Origin: Streptomyces filipinensis
Lineage (GTDB): Bacteria > Actinomycetota > Actinomycetes > Streptomycetales > Streptomycetaceae
Assembly (NCBI RefSeq): GCF_014649495.1
Contig: NZ_BMTD01000036.1
Coordinates: 1-36,680 of the forward strand
Direction of reading: 5' to 3'
Length of the DNA: 36,680 nt
Each line of letters starts with the position of its first letter. Position 1 is the first letter of the stretch. Below are positions 8,216-16,945 of the stretch, piece by piece. The notes under the pieces were generated by a model that ran no database searches, was not told the DNA's origin, and saw nothing but the letters and a program-made list of their open reading frames with translations. The translations under genes were made by a program, and so were the position numbers.

Positions 8216-8355
8216 AGGATGGGCCGGCATCCCTGTGGCGCGGCCTTCCGCCGTGAGGCCCGGAGCCGTCGGGGGGCCGGGCTGATGGTGGTGCGGTGGT
8301 GGAGGTGTGCGCAGGCCGTTCCAGGCGGTGGCGCTGCCGTGGTAGGGATTCACTC

Positions 8356-9096
8356 ATGCGCATCCTCCTTCCGCTGCCGGACCGGGACTTCGATGTCACC
8401 GAGGTCGCCGTTCCCTGGCGGCTGCTGCGCGACGCCGGGCACGAGGTGGTGTTTGCGACCGAGCACGGCGGCCGGCCGCCGCAGGCCGACCCGCTGCTGC
8501 TCACCGGTGTGCTCTTCGGGCAGCTTGGCGCGGAGCCGGAGCCGAAGGAGTTCTACCGCCAACTCACTGGCGAGGCCGCCTTCCAGGCTCCGCTCGCCTG
8601 GGACTCTGTGGAACCGCAGGAGTACGGCGGGCTGCTCCTGCCCGGCGGGCATGCGCCCGGGATGCGGCAGTACCTCGGCTCCCGCACCCTGCAGGCGAAG
8701 GTCGCCCGATTCTGGGCGACCGGCAGGCCGGTGGGCGCCATCTGCCACGGCGTCCTTGTGCTGGCCCGCAGCGTCGATCCGGCCACGGGCCGCAGCGTCA
8801 TCGCCGGCCGGCGCACCACCTGCCTGCCCAAGTACATGGAGCGCAGCGCCTATTACCTCACCGCGTGGCGGCGCGGCCGCTACTACCGGACGTATCCGGC
8901 CTACGTCCAGGACGAGGTGGTTGCCGCGCTCGACGACCCCACGGGCTTCGAACGTGGGCCGGTCGAGCTGCGGCGGCGTGGTACGGCCACCGACGACACC
9001 TCGGCCTACGTCGTCGAGGACGGCCGGTACCTGTCCGCCCGCTGGCCCGGTGACGCCTACCTCTTCGCCCGGCGCTTCGCCGCCCTACTGGGATAG
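8356..9096 (+). CDS. DJ-1/PfpI (class I glutamine amidotransferase-like) family protein
   Basis: 246 residues. It starts MRILLPLPDRDFDVTEVAVPW, typical of the family, has the strand LLLPGGHAPGM, and the nucleophile elbow AICHGVLVLAR with Cys in the usual position. Long insertions around KYMERSAYYLTAWRRGRYYRTYPAYV and a late VEDGRYLSARWPGDAYLFARRFA segment are those of the larger type 1 amidotransferase-like proteins. Members include glyoxalases, chaperones and peptidases of the Hsp31/PfpI kind, and many are uncharacterised; I cannot choose between them. Start at 8356 gives AGGGA about 8 bases upstream; an upstream in-frame start at 8296 is less likely. No operon partner. Confidence 0.85.
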   Translation: MRILLPLPDRDFDVTEVAVPWRLLRDAGHEVVFATEHGGRPPQADPLLLTGVLFGQLGAEPEPKEFYRQLTGEAAFQAPLAWDSVEPQEYGGLLLPGGHAPGMRQYLGSRTLQAKVARFWATGRPVGAICHGVLVLARSVDPATGRSVIAGRRTTCLPKYMERSAYYLTAWRRGRYYRTYPAYVQDEVVAALDDPTGFERGPVELRRRGTATDDTSAYVVEDGRYLSARWPGDAYLFARRFAALLG

Positions 9097-9111
9097 TCCG
9101 GCTTCGTGACC

Positions 9112-9354
9112 CGTCGGCTGCGCGGCGAGCACGTAGCCCTCCGCGACCGCGGCCGGCAGGTCCGCAACTGGCTCCACGTGAGGACAACTTCTCCGGCGTC
9201 GAACTGGTCCTGCGCCCGGGCGTGCCCGGTCAGCTCTACCACATCGGCGGCGGCACCGACCTGTCCAGCAAGGAGCTGACCGGGGAGCTGCCGCCGACCT
9301 GCGGCGCCGACTGGGACAGCGTCGAGCACGTCCCCGACCGGCTGTCCGATCACC
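9112..9354 (+). pseudogene. rfbB: dTDP-glucose 4,6-dehydratase fragment
   Basis: One frame gives RGRQVRNWLHV and, after a one-base shift (GTGAGGACAAC where GTGGAGGACAAC is expected), another gives DNFSGVELVLRPG...GQLYHIGGGTDLSSKELTG...CGADWDSVEHVPDR. This is the region just before the C-terminus of RfbB-type extended SDR enzymes (RNWLHVxDHCRGIxLVL...YNIGGGTELxNxELTxxLL). The Rossmann half with the TGxxGxIG motif and the YxxxK catalytic pair are absent upstream, and the sequence loses the match after about 9345. A fragment, not a gene. A short tandem repeat of ggttgtcggaac lies at 9409-9420 and 9424-9435. Confidence 0.72.
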
Positions 9355-9467
9355 CAGCTCGGCGAGATCACCCGCCGGGTGCACTCCATCCGAGGCGCTC
9401 ACTTCGGCGGTTGTCGGAACTGAGGTTGTCGGAACGGGCTTTCGGCTTGCTTGGGACGAAGATGCGA

Positions 9468-10340
9468 CTACTCCTTGCGGAGCAGAATCTTGATCTCCTC
9501 CCCGGTCTCAGGCGTGAGCGCGTCATCCGACGTGAAGCCGAGGCACGCCGCGACGTCACGGGCGTGCAGGTCCACGGTCGATTCGACGAGGTCGGCGAGG
9601 ACATCGGCGGAGCCGTGGGCCCGGTAGGCGGCGACCGTGCAGGTCAGCACGCTGATGAGGAGGGCTGGCCACCACCACACGGCAGGGATGAGGTAGAGCA
9701 GTCCCCACGCGAACAAGCGCGTGTCACCCGCCAGCGTGGTCCGGGCCCCGGCCAGCTCGGTGCGGACCGGGTCGGGGACGGCCAGCCAGAGCCTTGGCCA
9801 CAGCGACACCAGGTCCAGGCCGTACGCAAGATGGACGCGCTCGCCCGCCGCACGCATCCGGTCGGCCATCCAGGTCGGACGGGCGGGCGGGACCAGGCAG
9901 ATGCTGTTGCGGGCGGCCAGCGCCGCCTCGGGATCGGCGTGCGATCGCGGACCCTCCTGGTAGCGCGCGATGACCGCGATCTCGTGCGCGCGGTCCCGTT
10001 CCTGCCAATGGGCCCGTCGCCGGGCCGTCAGAGCGCGGCCGAGCCGCCCGAGCCTCGGCGTGAACCAGAACGCTTCGACGGCATGGGCGAGCGCCCTGGC
10101 GGCGAAGCCGGAGAGGACCGCACCGGCGACCAGCGTCGCAACCACCAGCATCTGGATCCCGCCGCTGGGGCGGTCGGCGAACCAGCTGTCGATGCGTATC
10201 ACGGCCGATCGGGGGTGCAACGCGTCATCCATCAGCCACGTGACGCCGGACAGGGCGGCGAACAGGATGCCGGGCAGGACGACTAGTGCCAGCCAGCGCT
10301 CGGCGGCCTTCTGTGCGAGCTGGGTCAGGAAGCCGTTCAC
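9468..10340 (-). CDS. three-helix membrane protein, partner of a small Cys-rich protein
   Basis: 290 residues from GTG 10340, chosen because it overlaps the upstream stop as GTGA, indicating translational coupling. Hydrophobic segments are at about residues 14-39 (RWLALVVLPGILFAALSGV), 60-80 (MLVVATLVAGAVLSGFAA) and 215-240 (LFAWGLLYLIPAVWWWPALL), separated by a roughly 140-residue Arg-rich, soluble stretch; the C-terminal 50 residues are soluble and acidic. I do not recognise the family. The soluble loop includes PRLGRLGRALTARRRAHWQERDR. Together with the small upstream gene it forms an operon divergent from the giant TPR-CHAT gene, which suggests these proteins are accessory parts of the same system. 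That link rests on position only. Confidence 0.75.
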   Translation of the reverse strand: MNGFLTQLAQKAAERWLALVVLPGILFAALSGVTWLMDDALHPRSAVIRIDSWFADRPSGGIQMLVVATLVAGAVLSGFAARALAHAVEAFWFTPRLGRLGRALTARRRAHWQERDRAHEIAVIARYQEGPRSHADPEAALAARNSICLVPPARPTWMADRMRAAGERVHLAYGLDLVSLWPRLWLAVPDPVRTELAGARTTLAGDTRLFAWGLLYLIPAVWWWPALLISVLTCTVAAYRAHGSADVLADLVESTVDLHARDVAACLGFTSDDALTPETGEEIKILLRKE

Positions 10341-10771
10341 AGCTTGAGACGTTCTTCGCGCAGGGGGAGGTCGTGGACAGGGCAGCCGGGAGGTGTCGCA
10401 CGCGCGGCCCAAGTGGCACGTTGCGCACGGGAGCAGCGCAGCGGCTCGGCTGCGGGACAACAGAACACCGCGTGCACGCCCCGGGGTTGGAGCCCGCGCA
10501 ACGGCCCGTACCGCGGATCCGTCGGGGCGGAGCGGAATGCCCCCGCGTCGAGCCCGTACGGCAGTCCCTCGGTCCGCAACGCCTCCTCCAAGGTGTCGAG
10601 CAGTGCCCGCAGCTCGGCCGCGCCGGCACCGGCCCGCACCGCGGCGACGACGTTCAGGGCCTGGTCACGGACGGGCCCTTCCGCGCCCAGGGGGCCTTCC
10701 GCCTTCTCCAGGCGGAAGCACAGCGCCGCGAGGCGAACTGCCGGCGCGGGTGATTCCTCGGGCACGGTCAT
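10337..10771 (-). CDS. small Cys-rich protein of unknown family next to a CHAT gene
   Basis: 144 residues from ATG 10771 with GGGAGAA about 8 bases upstream. The N-terminal 100 residues look helical and soluble (AAVRAGAGAAELRALLDTLEEALRTEGL). The C-terminal third carries a cluster of possible metal ligands: HAVFCCPAAEPLRC, then PPGCPVHDLPLREERL, i.e. C-C-x(8)-C ... C-x-x-H, like a degenerate zinc ribbon or a C-P...C-x-x-H pair. It is translationally coupled to the membrane protein downstream and divergent from the TPR-CHAT gene. Small proteins with such motifs accompany NTP- or protease-based conflict systems in actinomycetes, but I cannot place this one in a named family. Confidence 0.72.
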   Translation of the reverse strand: MTVPEESPAPAVRLAALCFRLEKAEGPLGAEGPVRDQALNVVAAVRAGAGAAELRALLDTLEEALRTEGLPYGLDAGAFRSAPTDPRYGPLRGLQPRGVHAVFCCPAAEPLRCSRAQRATWAARATPPGCPVHDLPLREERLKL

Positions 10772-11059
10772 CGGCGGAGTTCTCCCGGCTCGGCGATGGG
10801 AAAGCTGGAATCAGCATGCCGGGCAAAGGCGTTGAGCGGCGATGGTTCGATGGATCTCGGGCCACGACCGCCGCCGCCCGATCGGGCCGGGGTCTCGGCG
10901 GCGAGCGCCAGCCGGACCCCGCTCACATGCCCTCGTCGCACACGCACCAACGGCGACCACGGGCCGCGAATACCCGCATATTGGCCACATGACTGACGGC
11001 CTGCGGGAAGACTGGACCTCGGTACCACAATGCGCGCTGACACGGGGAGGGGGATCCGC
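10772..11059. promoter_or_regulatory. shared promoter region of the CHAT block
   Basis: The 288 bases between the divergent Cys-rich gene and the TPR-CHAT gene must hold both promoters. I see no strong palindrome. A weak -10-like catatt lies at about 10977, in the orientation of the CHAT gene. No convincing small gene lies in between. Confidence 0.35.
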
Positions 11060-14000
11060 GTGGAGCGAGAACGGCTGCCAACCGCGGTGCGCCGGGCGGG
11101 TGTTGCCGTACTCGGAGGCCTGGCGCTCGGCGTTGCCGCGGCGATCGTGTCGAAAGCCGCGAAGAGCGACCACGCGGCGCGTGCCGTCGGACAGCTCACA
11201 CGCACGGCAAAGGGCCTGGCCGCCGACGCGGGCAGCCCCCTGCGTGGCATTCGCCGTGGCGCTCTTTCCCAGCGGTGGGCCTACCATCACGAGCGCTACT
11301 TGCGCTTTGGCGACCCGCGCCAACTGCGGCTTGCCATCGAGACCCTGGACGCGGCCGTCCGGCTGGCGCCCGTCGGGCACCCCATGCGCGGCATGCACCT
11401 GACCAATCTCGGGCTCACGCTGGAGCAGAGCTACGACGACCTGGGCGATCCCGCCGACCTGGACGCGGCGATCGAGTCACTGCGGGGCGCTGTGACGGCC
11501 ACCCCACCGGGCCACTTCCGGCGCGGCTGGTGCCTGGCCAACCTCGGCGTCGCCCTCCAATCCAGAGGGGCGGCGCGAGATGCGTCAGCCGACCTGGACG
11601 AAGCGATCCGTCTGCTGCGCGACGCCACCGTGGTCGTCCGCGTCGACGCCCCTGAACGGGCGATCATCGTGTCGAATCTCGCCGGCGCGCTGCGGGCCAG
11701 AGGCGAGAAGACCGGCTCGGTCCTCGACCTGGACGAAGCCGTGCGGACACTGCGTGCCGCTCTGGCGATCATCACCACCGATCACCCCGACCACCGCCTG
11801 ATCAGCAAGAACCTGTACGGCGCCGCGCGCGTCCTCGACCGCACGTCCCGGGCGGATCACGGCGAGCCGGCTGCGGCTGCCCCCCGTACCCTGGAGGGCG
11901 TTCCCCACGACGATCTCAGCGAACTCGTGGCGGCCTTCGGGACGGTCGCTCCGGCGACGGAACTCTTCACCGACACCATGGACCGGCTGAAACGGTTCGT
12001 GCGCGGCGACGGTGAGGCCGTCACGGACGTCGAGGCCCTTGCACTTGCCGCCCGTCTCTGGAGCCTCGCCGCCGAGGACCGGCACGCCTCCCACGCCGTC
12101 GGCCTGCTGGCATGGTGTCGGTTCCTCATCGAGGAGGACCCTTTTCACACCGAGGACCTCGCGCTCGCGCTGAGCAGGCTTGCCCCCGACGCCAGGCCCG
12201 ACCTCGTCCGGAGAATCTTCGCCGTCGACCTGCCCGACGGGATGGAGCCCGGCGTGGACGACGCGCCGTGCCATCCGGGCCGCCTCGACGTCATCGCCGC
12301 GCGGCTCCAGGCCGAGTCTGCCGCGGAGCGGCCGGAATCCGCCCTGGCCCTGCTGCGCCGGGCGGTCGCGCTCACTCGACTCGCCGTCGAACTGACCCGG
12401 CCCGACGGCGAACTCATCGACATGATCTTGGCAGGGCACGCCGACGCCGTCCTCCGCCTGAGCGGTGCGGCCGACGACCCCGGACTGCTCGCCGAGGTCG
12501 TCACCCTGCGCCGCCTCTGCGTCGAGAAGGCCAGGCCAGGGCAGGACAGAGCGCGCGAGTTCCTCTGGGAACTGGGGCTCGCCCTTGTCATGCTGTACGC
12601 CCACGAACCCGATGCCGCGCTGCTGGCCGAAGCCGAGGACGCGCTGGAGCGCTCGGAGGCCGTTCAACAGTCCAACAGGTACGGCAGCGGTACCGCGGCC
12701 GAACGGGCCTCCAAGATGTCGGGCGTTCTTCAGGTCTACCTTCTGGACGCCGAGGAGCATGGCTACACGGATCACAAACATCTGGCCTGGGCGCGGGCTG
12801 TCCGCGCCCTCGACCGAATCGCGGGCGACAAGGCCGTCAAGGTGCAGAGCGCCGCCCCCTACAGCGAGACCGATCCCTCTTCGATCATGGGCGTCGACCT
12901 GTACGCCCTGGAGATCCAGCGGATCGAGGAGCGCCTGACGGGCGATGACGCGGACGACGACCTCGGCGAACGGACCGCGGTAGTGGCCGAACTCGCCGAC
13001 GCCCACCGACGGCGATTCAACTCGCGCCATGCCCGCGCGGACCTGAACGACGCCCTCGCTCTGAGCGAGAAGGCCGTAGAACTCTGCCCGAAGGGCCATC
13101 CCCGGCGGCCCCACTGCCTGTGGACCAGGATTGCCTGCCTCGACGCCCGGTACCAGGTCGATCACCACCCGTCCGACCTCGACCCGATCATCGACCTGCT
13201 GCGCGAGCTCCTGACCCTGCCGGGCGACCTCGCCCGCCGTGACCACGAGCAGGTCGCCCTCGCCAACTACCTCATCGGCAGGGCCGACCCCGACCGGCCC
13301 GATCTGCCGGAGGCCGAGGCGATCCTGCGCCGGGTCGTGGCCAAGGCGTCGCCCGATTCCGAGGCCGGGCTCATGGGCCGGGGCCTGCTCGGCACCCTGA
13401 CCATGGCTCGACTTGCCGCCGGGGAGCCGGCTGACTTCGATGCCGGCATCGACCTGCTCCGTCAGGCCGCGGAACTGCCCGAGGCGCACGAGAACCATCC
13501 CGTGCTGCTGGGCAATCTGGCCACCGCCCTGCTCGCCCGGTACGCCACCGACGGCGCGGCGTCCGACCTCGACGAGGCGATCGAGCGGGCCACCGCCGCG
13601 ACGGCTGCCGTCCGGTCCCATGGCCGCTGGATCCAGGCCGCAACCGCGGCGGAGCCCTTCGTGACGGGCCTGTTGATGCGCTACCGGGTGCGCGGTGCGT
13701 ACCACGACCTCGAAGAGGCGGTTCGAGGCGCGCGGGGCTTCGTCGAGGCGCTGCGCTCCCCGGACCACCCCCGCACCCCCAAGAGCCTCGCGGTGCTGGC
13801 CGAGGCGCTCGCCGAACGGGCCGCCCGCAATCGGTCGGCGGCCGACCTCGACGAGGCGGTCCGGGCCGCGCGCGCCGCCGCCGATGCCGATCCGCAACAC
13901 CGACGGACCCTCGCCGCTGTCCTCGCCACCCCGCTCGACATGCCCGACGACCGGCCGCACCTTGCCGAAGCACTCACCCTGTCCCGCCACCTGTACGCGG

Positions 14001-15775
14001 ACGAGCCCGACGCGAAGGCCCGGATCACGCTCGCAGCGATCCTGCGGGAACGGTTCCGGCAAACCTCCGCGGACGGCACACCCGACCTCGCCCTCTCCCA
14101 CGAGGCCGAACGGCTCTACCGCGAGGCGCTGCGCCATGCCCGGTCCAAGGCCGACCTGCGTTTCGCCCTCGGCGCGGTCCTCGCCGACCGCGCCGAGGGC
14201 GACCTGGTCATGCTCGGTGAAGCCGCCAGCCTCTTCCGCTCCGCTGCGCTCGACTCGTCGGCCCCGGCATTCACCAGGATCACCGCGGCCCAGCGCTGCG
14301 GCGCCGTCCTCGCCGACCGCGGCGACTGGGAGGACGCCGCCGACGCGTACGGTACGGCCATCGAGCTACTGCCCAGGCTCGCCGCCCGCACCCTCGCCCG
14401 CGCTGACCGCGAGTACTGGCTGGGCCAGGTCACCGACCTGGCAGGCGGCGCCGCCGAGGCCGCGGTGCAGGCGGGCACCCCCGAACGGGCGGTCCGGCTG
14501 TTCGAAGCCGCGAGGGGTGTCCTGTGGACCCAGCTCCTGGAGACCCGCGACGATCTGACGGGCCTCGCCCCCGAGCTGGCCGACCGCGTCGAAGAGCTCC
14601 GCGCCGGCCTCGACGCTCCGCTCACCCCGGCCCTCGACGGACACGTGCCCTATTCCTGGGAGAACAAGTACACCGCCGCCCCCATCGAGGACGCCCGGCG
14701 CCGCAGCGACGCCTGGACCGGTCTCGTCGCCGAGATCCGTGCCGTGCCCGGGTTCGAGGACTTCGCGCGCCCCAGTGGCTCTGGTCCGCTACATCCAGGT
14801 GTCCCGGGCCCGGTGGTGCTGGTAGCCGCGGGCCGGCACCACGGCCATGCGCTCCTCTTGTTCCCCGGGGACCGGATCGAGCCGGTCGCCCTCCCCGGGC
14901 TCACGGCGGCCACCGCCAGATCGCGCGCCGACGGACTACGCTCCGCCTTGACCGCCATCCAGCATCCCGACAGCGGCCATGGCGACCGTCTGCGCGGCGA
15001 GGCCGAACTCCTCGAACTCCTCCACTGGTTGGGAGAGACGGTCACCCTCCCCGTCCTGAAGGCACTCGGCCCCGCCACGTCCCGGCTCTGGTGGCTGCCC
15101 GCAGGCCCACTGACCTCTCTCCCCCTGCACGCCGCGGGCGGCGCTCTCAACCGGGTCACCTCCTCGTACGCCTTCGGCCTGCGCACCCTGCGATCAGCCG
15201 TCACCGGGCCTCTGCCACCTCGGCCACGCACCCTCGTCGTCGCGATGCCCGACACCCCGGGCGAACAGCCCCTGCCACGCGTCCAGGCCGAGGTCGCCTG
15301 GCTTCGGGACCGGTACGACCCGACCGAGTTCCTCGGCTCCCGCGCCACCCGCGCCGAAGTGCTCTCAGCCCTGCCCGACGCCGAACTCGCCCATTTCGCC
15401 TGCCACAGCTCCTCCGGCCGCGACGGCAAGATCTTCCTCGCCGACCACCAAACCGCCCCGCTCACCCTTCTCGACATCGCCGGCCTGCATCTCCCACGCG
15501 CCCGACTCGCCTATCTGTCATCCTGCGCGACCGTTGCAACCGACCTGCCCGACGAAGCCGTGCACCTAGCTGCCGCGTTCCACCACGCTGGATTCCCCGG
15601 GGTGATCGCCACCTTGTGGCCGCTCGCCGACATCGCCGCCCTCCCCGTCTCGCGTGCCTTCTACGACAGCTCCGACGATCCCGCCACATCCCTACGCGCC
15701 GCCACCATCGCCCTGGCCACAGCCCATCCCCGCAACCCGAGTCTGTGGGCCTGCCACATCCACCTCGGCACCTGA
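11060..15775 (+). CDS. membrane-anchored TPR-CHAT protein (caspase-like protease candidate)
   Basis: 1571 residues. GTG 11060 is preferred over the ATG at 11030 because GGGAGGGGG precedes it at a suitable distance and the ATG has no ribosome site. Domains: a single hydrophobic helix at about residues 13-30 (GVAVLGGLALGVAAAIV) after a basic N-terminus, so the protein is probably membrane-bound; then some 1100 residues of TPR-like repeats with the recurring pattern DLDxAIxxLRxAV...HPxRxxxLxNLGxAL; then a CHAT domain from about residue 1250. The CHAT dyad is present: His1449 in HFACHSSSGRDG (the usual HG is HS here) and Cys1489 in YLSSCATV. CHAT domains are caspase-superfamily proteases; TPR-CHAT proteins such as Csx29 are switched on by partners sensed through the TPRs. 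The divergent membrane/Cys-rich operon is the likely partner. Target and trigger are unknown. Confidence 0.93.
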   Translation: MERERLPTAVRRAGVAVLGGLALGVAAAIVSKAAKSDHAARAVGQLTRTAKGLAADAGSPLRGIRRGALSQRWAYHHERYLRFGDPRQLRLAIETLDAAVRLAPVGHPMRGMHLTNLGLTLEQSYDDLGDPADLDAAIESLRGAVTATPPGHFRRGWCLANLGVALQSRGAARDASADLDEAIRLLRDATVVVRVDAPERAIIVSNLAGALRARGEKTGSVLDLDEAVRTLRAALAIITTDHPDHRLISKNLYGAARVLDRTSRADHGEPAAAAPRTLEGVPHDDLSELVAAFGTVAPATELFTDTMDRLKRFVRGDGEAVTDVEALALAARLWSLAAEDRHASHAVGLLAWCRFLIEEDPFHTEDLALALSRLAPDARPDLVRRIFAVDLPDGMEPGVDDAPCHPGRLDVIAARLQAESAAERPESALALLRRAVALTRLAVELTRPDGELIDMILAGHADAVLRLSGAADDPGLLAEVVTLRRLCVEKARPGQDRAREFLWELGLALVMLYAHEPDAALLAEAEDALERSEAVQQSNRYGSGTAAERASKMSGVLQVYLLDAEEHGYTDHKHLAWARAVRALDRIAGDKAVKVQSAAPYSETDPSSIMGVDLYALEIQRIEERLTGDDADDDLGERTAVVAELADAHRRRFNSRHARADLNDALALSEKAVELCPKGHPRRPHCLWTRIACLDARYQVDHHPSDLDPIIDLLRELLTLPGDLARRDHEQVALANYLIGRADPDRPDLPEAEAILRRVVAKASPDSEAGLMGRGLLGTLTMARLAAGEPADFDAGIDLLRQAAELPEAHENHPVLLGNLATALLARYATDGAASDLDEAIERATAATAAVRSHGRWIQAATAAEPFVTGLLMRYRVRGAYHDLEEAVRGARGFVEALRSPDHPRTPKSLAVLAEALAERAARNRSAADLDEAVRAARAAADADPQHRRTLAAVLATPLDMPDDRPHLAEALTLSRHLYADEPDAKARITLAAILRERFRQTSADGTPDLALSHEAERLYREALRHARSKADLRFALGAVLADRAEGDLVMLGEAASLFRSAALDSSAPAFTRITAAQRCGAVLADRGDWEDAADAYGTAIELLPRLAARTLARADREYWLGQVTDLAGGAAEAAVQAGTPERAVRLFEAARGVLWTQLLETRDDLTGLAPELADRVEELRAGLDAPLTPALDGHVPYSWENKYTAAPIEDARRRSDAWTGLVAEIRAVPGFEDFARPSGSGPLHPGVPGPVVLVAAGRHHGHALLLFPGDRIEPVALPGLTAATARSRADGLRSALTAIQHPDSGHGDRLRGEAELLELLHWLGETVTLPVLKALGPATSRLWWLPAGPLTSLPLHAAGGALNRVTSSYAFGLRTLRSAVTGPLPPRPRTLVVAMPDTPGEQPLPRVQAEVAWLRDRYDPTEFLGSRATRAEVLSALPDAELAHFACHSSSGRDGKIFLADHQTAPLTLLDIAGLHLPRARLAYLSSCATVATDLPDEAVHLAAAFHHAGFPGVIATLWPLADIAALPVSRAFYDSSDDPATSLRAATIALATAHPRNPSLWACHIHLGT

Positions 15776-15860
15776 CCCACCGCCAAGTCCGTTCAGGGGC
15801 CAACGGCGAGGATCTGGGCCATCGACGCGTCGGTCCGCTGGGCTGTCACCGGCGCGCCGG

Positions 15861-15984
15861 ATCGGCGACGGGATCGTCTTCCACAAGCCGCTCCAGATCC
15901 TCCGGTTCGGGTGCCCCTACGAGGCGGTCGCGCACTCCATCTGCTCGGCCACGACCATCCGCAACCGCCGCGGCCGGTGGACCA
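15861..15984 (+). pseudogene. IS5-type transposase fragment
   Basis: The frame reads VFHKPLQILRFGCPYEAVA then CSATTIRNRRGRW. This matches the first third of a particular group of actinobacterial IS5 transposases (LVLFKALQVLRFGCPYEAIADTxCSATTIRxRRDEW). Nothing upstream or downstream continues it. It lies 86 bases after the CHAT gene, close to where a terminator would be expected, and none is visible. Confidence 0.6.
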
Positions 15985-15993
15985 GAACGCCTC

Positions 15994-16200
15994 TCACTCG
16001 TCCGGCTTGACCGGAGCGAGCATTCCGTGGTCGCGACACGTCAAGCAGGTCTTGTCGCCCGGCATGACCGAACACGCCCAGCCGTAGGGTCCGGCCGGCG
16101 CCCAGGCCCGCTGCTTCGGCGCGGGTGAGTCCTTCCTGGACGAGGTCGATGGCCTGTTGGAGGTCCTCACGGACAGGCCGGCCGACTGGGGCCAGCAGAC
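15994..16200 (-). pseudogene. small CxxC protein fragment, frame-broken
   Basis: Reading leftwards, one frame gives VREDLQQAIDLVQEGLTRAEAAGL and a second frame then gives GPYGWACSVMPGDKTCLTCRDHGML to a TGA at 15994. The two join into a plausible small soluble protein with a CLTC pair. No start codon is obvious and I do not recognise the family. Confidence 0.35.
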
Positions 16201-16315
16201 GGGCCTCCTGCGCCCGCGCCACACATCCGTAAGACAGGCAAAACACCGGCTACTGACAGCGAGCCGTCGTCTACGCTCGACCTGTTCACATACCAAATGG
16301 ACGGGGGTGGGGTCC

Positions 16316-16945
16316 GTGCTGCTCACAGACCTGGTCGAGGTGACGTCAGTGGACGAGCTGGGGGACCTACTCGGCGAGCCGACGCCGGGCGCGCTGGTCA
16401 AGGTCCGGCCGAGCCTGCACGAGCACGACCGCCAGTGGCTGGCCGCGTCGCCGGTGTGTGTGGTGGCGACCTCGGGCGCCGACGGAAGCTGTGACGCGTC
16501 ACCGAAGGGTGACCCGGCCGGGTTCACGCTCGTGCTGGACGACACGACGATCGTGATCCCCGAACGTCCCGGGAACCGACGGGCCGACGGGTTCCGTAAC
16601 ATCCTGGCCAATCCCCACGTGGGGCTGCTCTACCTGATCCCCGGCCGCCCCGACACCCTGCGCATCAACGGCCGCGCGCGCATCCTGCGCGATGCGCCTT
16701 TCTTCGACGACATGGTGGTGAAGGGGAATCGTCCACAGCTGGCCCTGCTGGTCGAGATCGACCAGGTCTTCTACCACTGCCCGAGGGCCCTGCTGCGCGG
16801 CGGAGTCTGGCAGCCGGAGACCTGGCGGCCGGAAGCGGCGCCGTCCCGCGCGGTGCTCGCGAAGGCGCACGATCGCCGTTCGGAGAGTGTGGAGGAGCTG
16901 GAGGCGTACTACGGCTCGCAGTACCTGGAACGCCTGTACCAGTGA
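16316..16945 (+). CDS. FMN-dependent PPOX-type flavoprotein (MSMEG_1061-like)
   Basis: 209 residues from GTG 16316, which follows a G-rich ribosome site (GGGGGTGGGG). The protein has the split-barrel flavoprotein layout of the pyridoxamine-phosphate oxidase superfamily: VCVVATSGADGSCDASPKGDPAGF, DDTTIVIPERPGNRRADGFRNIL, then NPHVGLLYLIPGRPDTLRINGRARI and a late VFYHCPRALLR. The PERPGNxRxDxFxNIL block is typical of the MSMEG_1061 group. These bind FMN, or in some lineages F420, and probably reduce small molecules; the substrate is unknown. Stand-alone in this window. A different-frame ATG at 16297 overlaps but is not used. Confidence 0.85.
   Translation: MLLTDLVEVTSVDELGDLLGEPTPGALVKVRPSLHEHDRQWLAASPVCVVATSGADGSCDASPKGDPAGFTLVLDDTTIVIPERPGNRRADGFRNILANPHVGLLYLIPGRPDTLRINGRARILRDAPFFDDMVVKGNRPQLALLVEIDQVFYHCPRALLRGGVWQPETWRPEAAPSRAVLAKAHDRRSESVEELEAYYGSQYLERLYQ

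Noticed and set aside
9222..10286. 354-codon plus-strand frame opposite the membrane protein
   Set aside because: Only its first part matches the dehydratase fragment; the rest is antisense shadow of the membrane protein.
11585..14137. 850-codon minus-strand frame inside the TPR-CHAT gene
   Set aside because: Antisense to repeat-rich high-GC coding sequence; no domain, no ribosome site.
14524..16128. 534-codon plus frame overlapping the CHAT domain
   Set aside because: Pro/Arg-rich out-of-frame shadow of the CHAT coding sequence.
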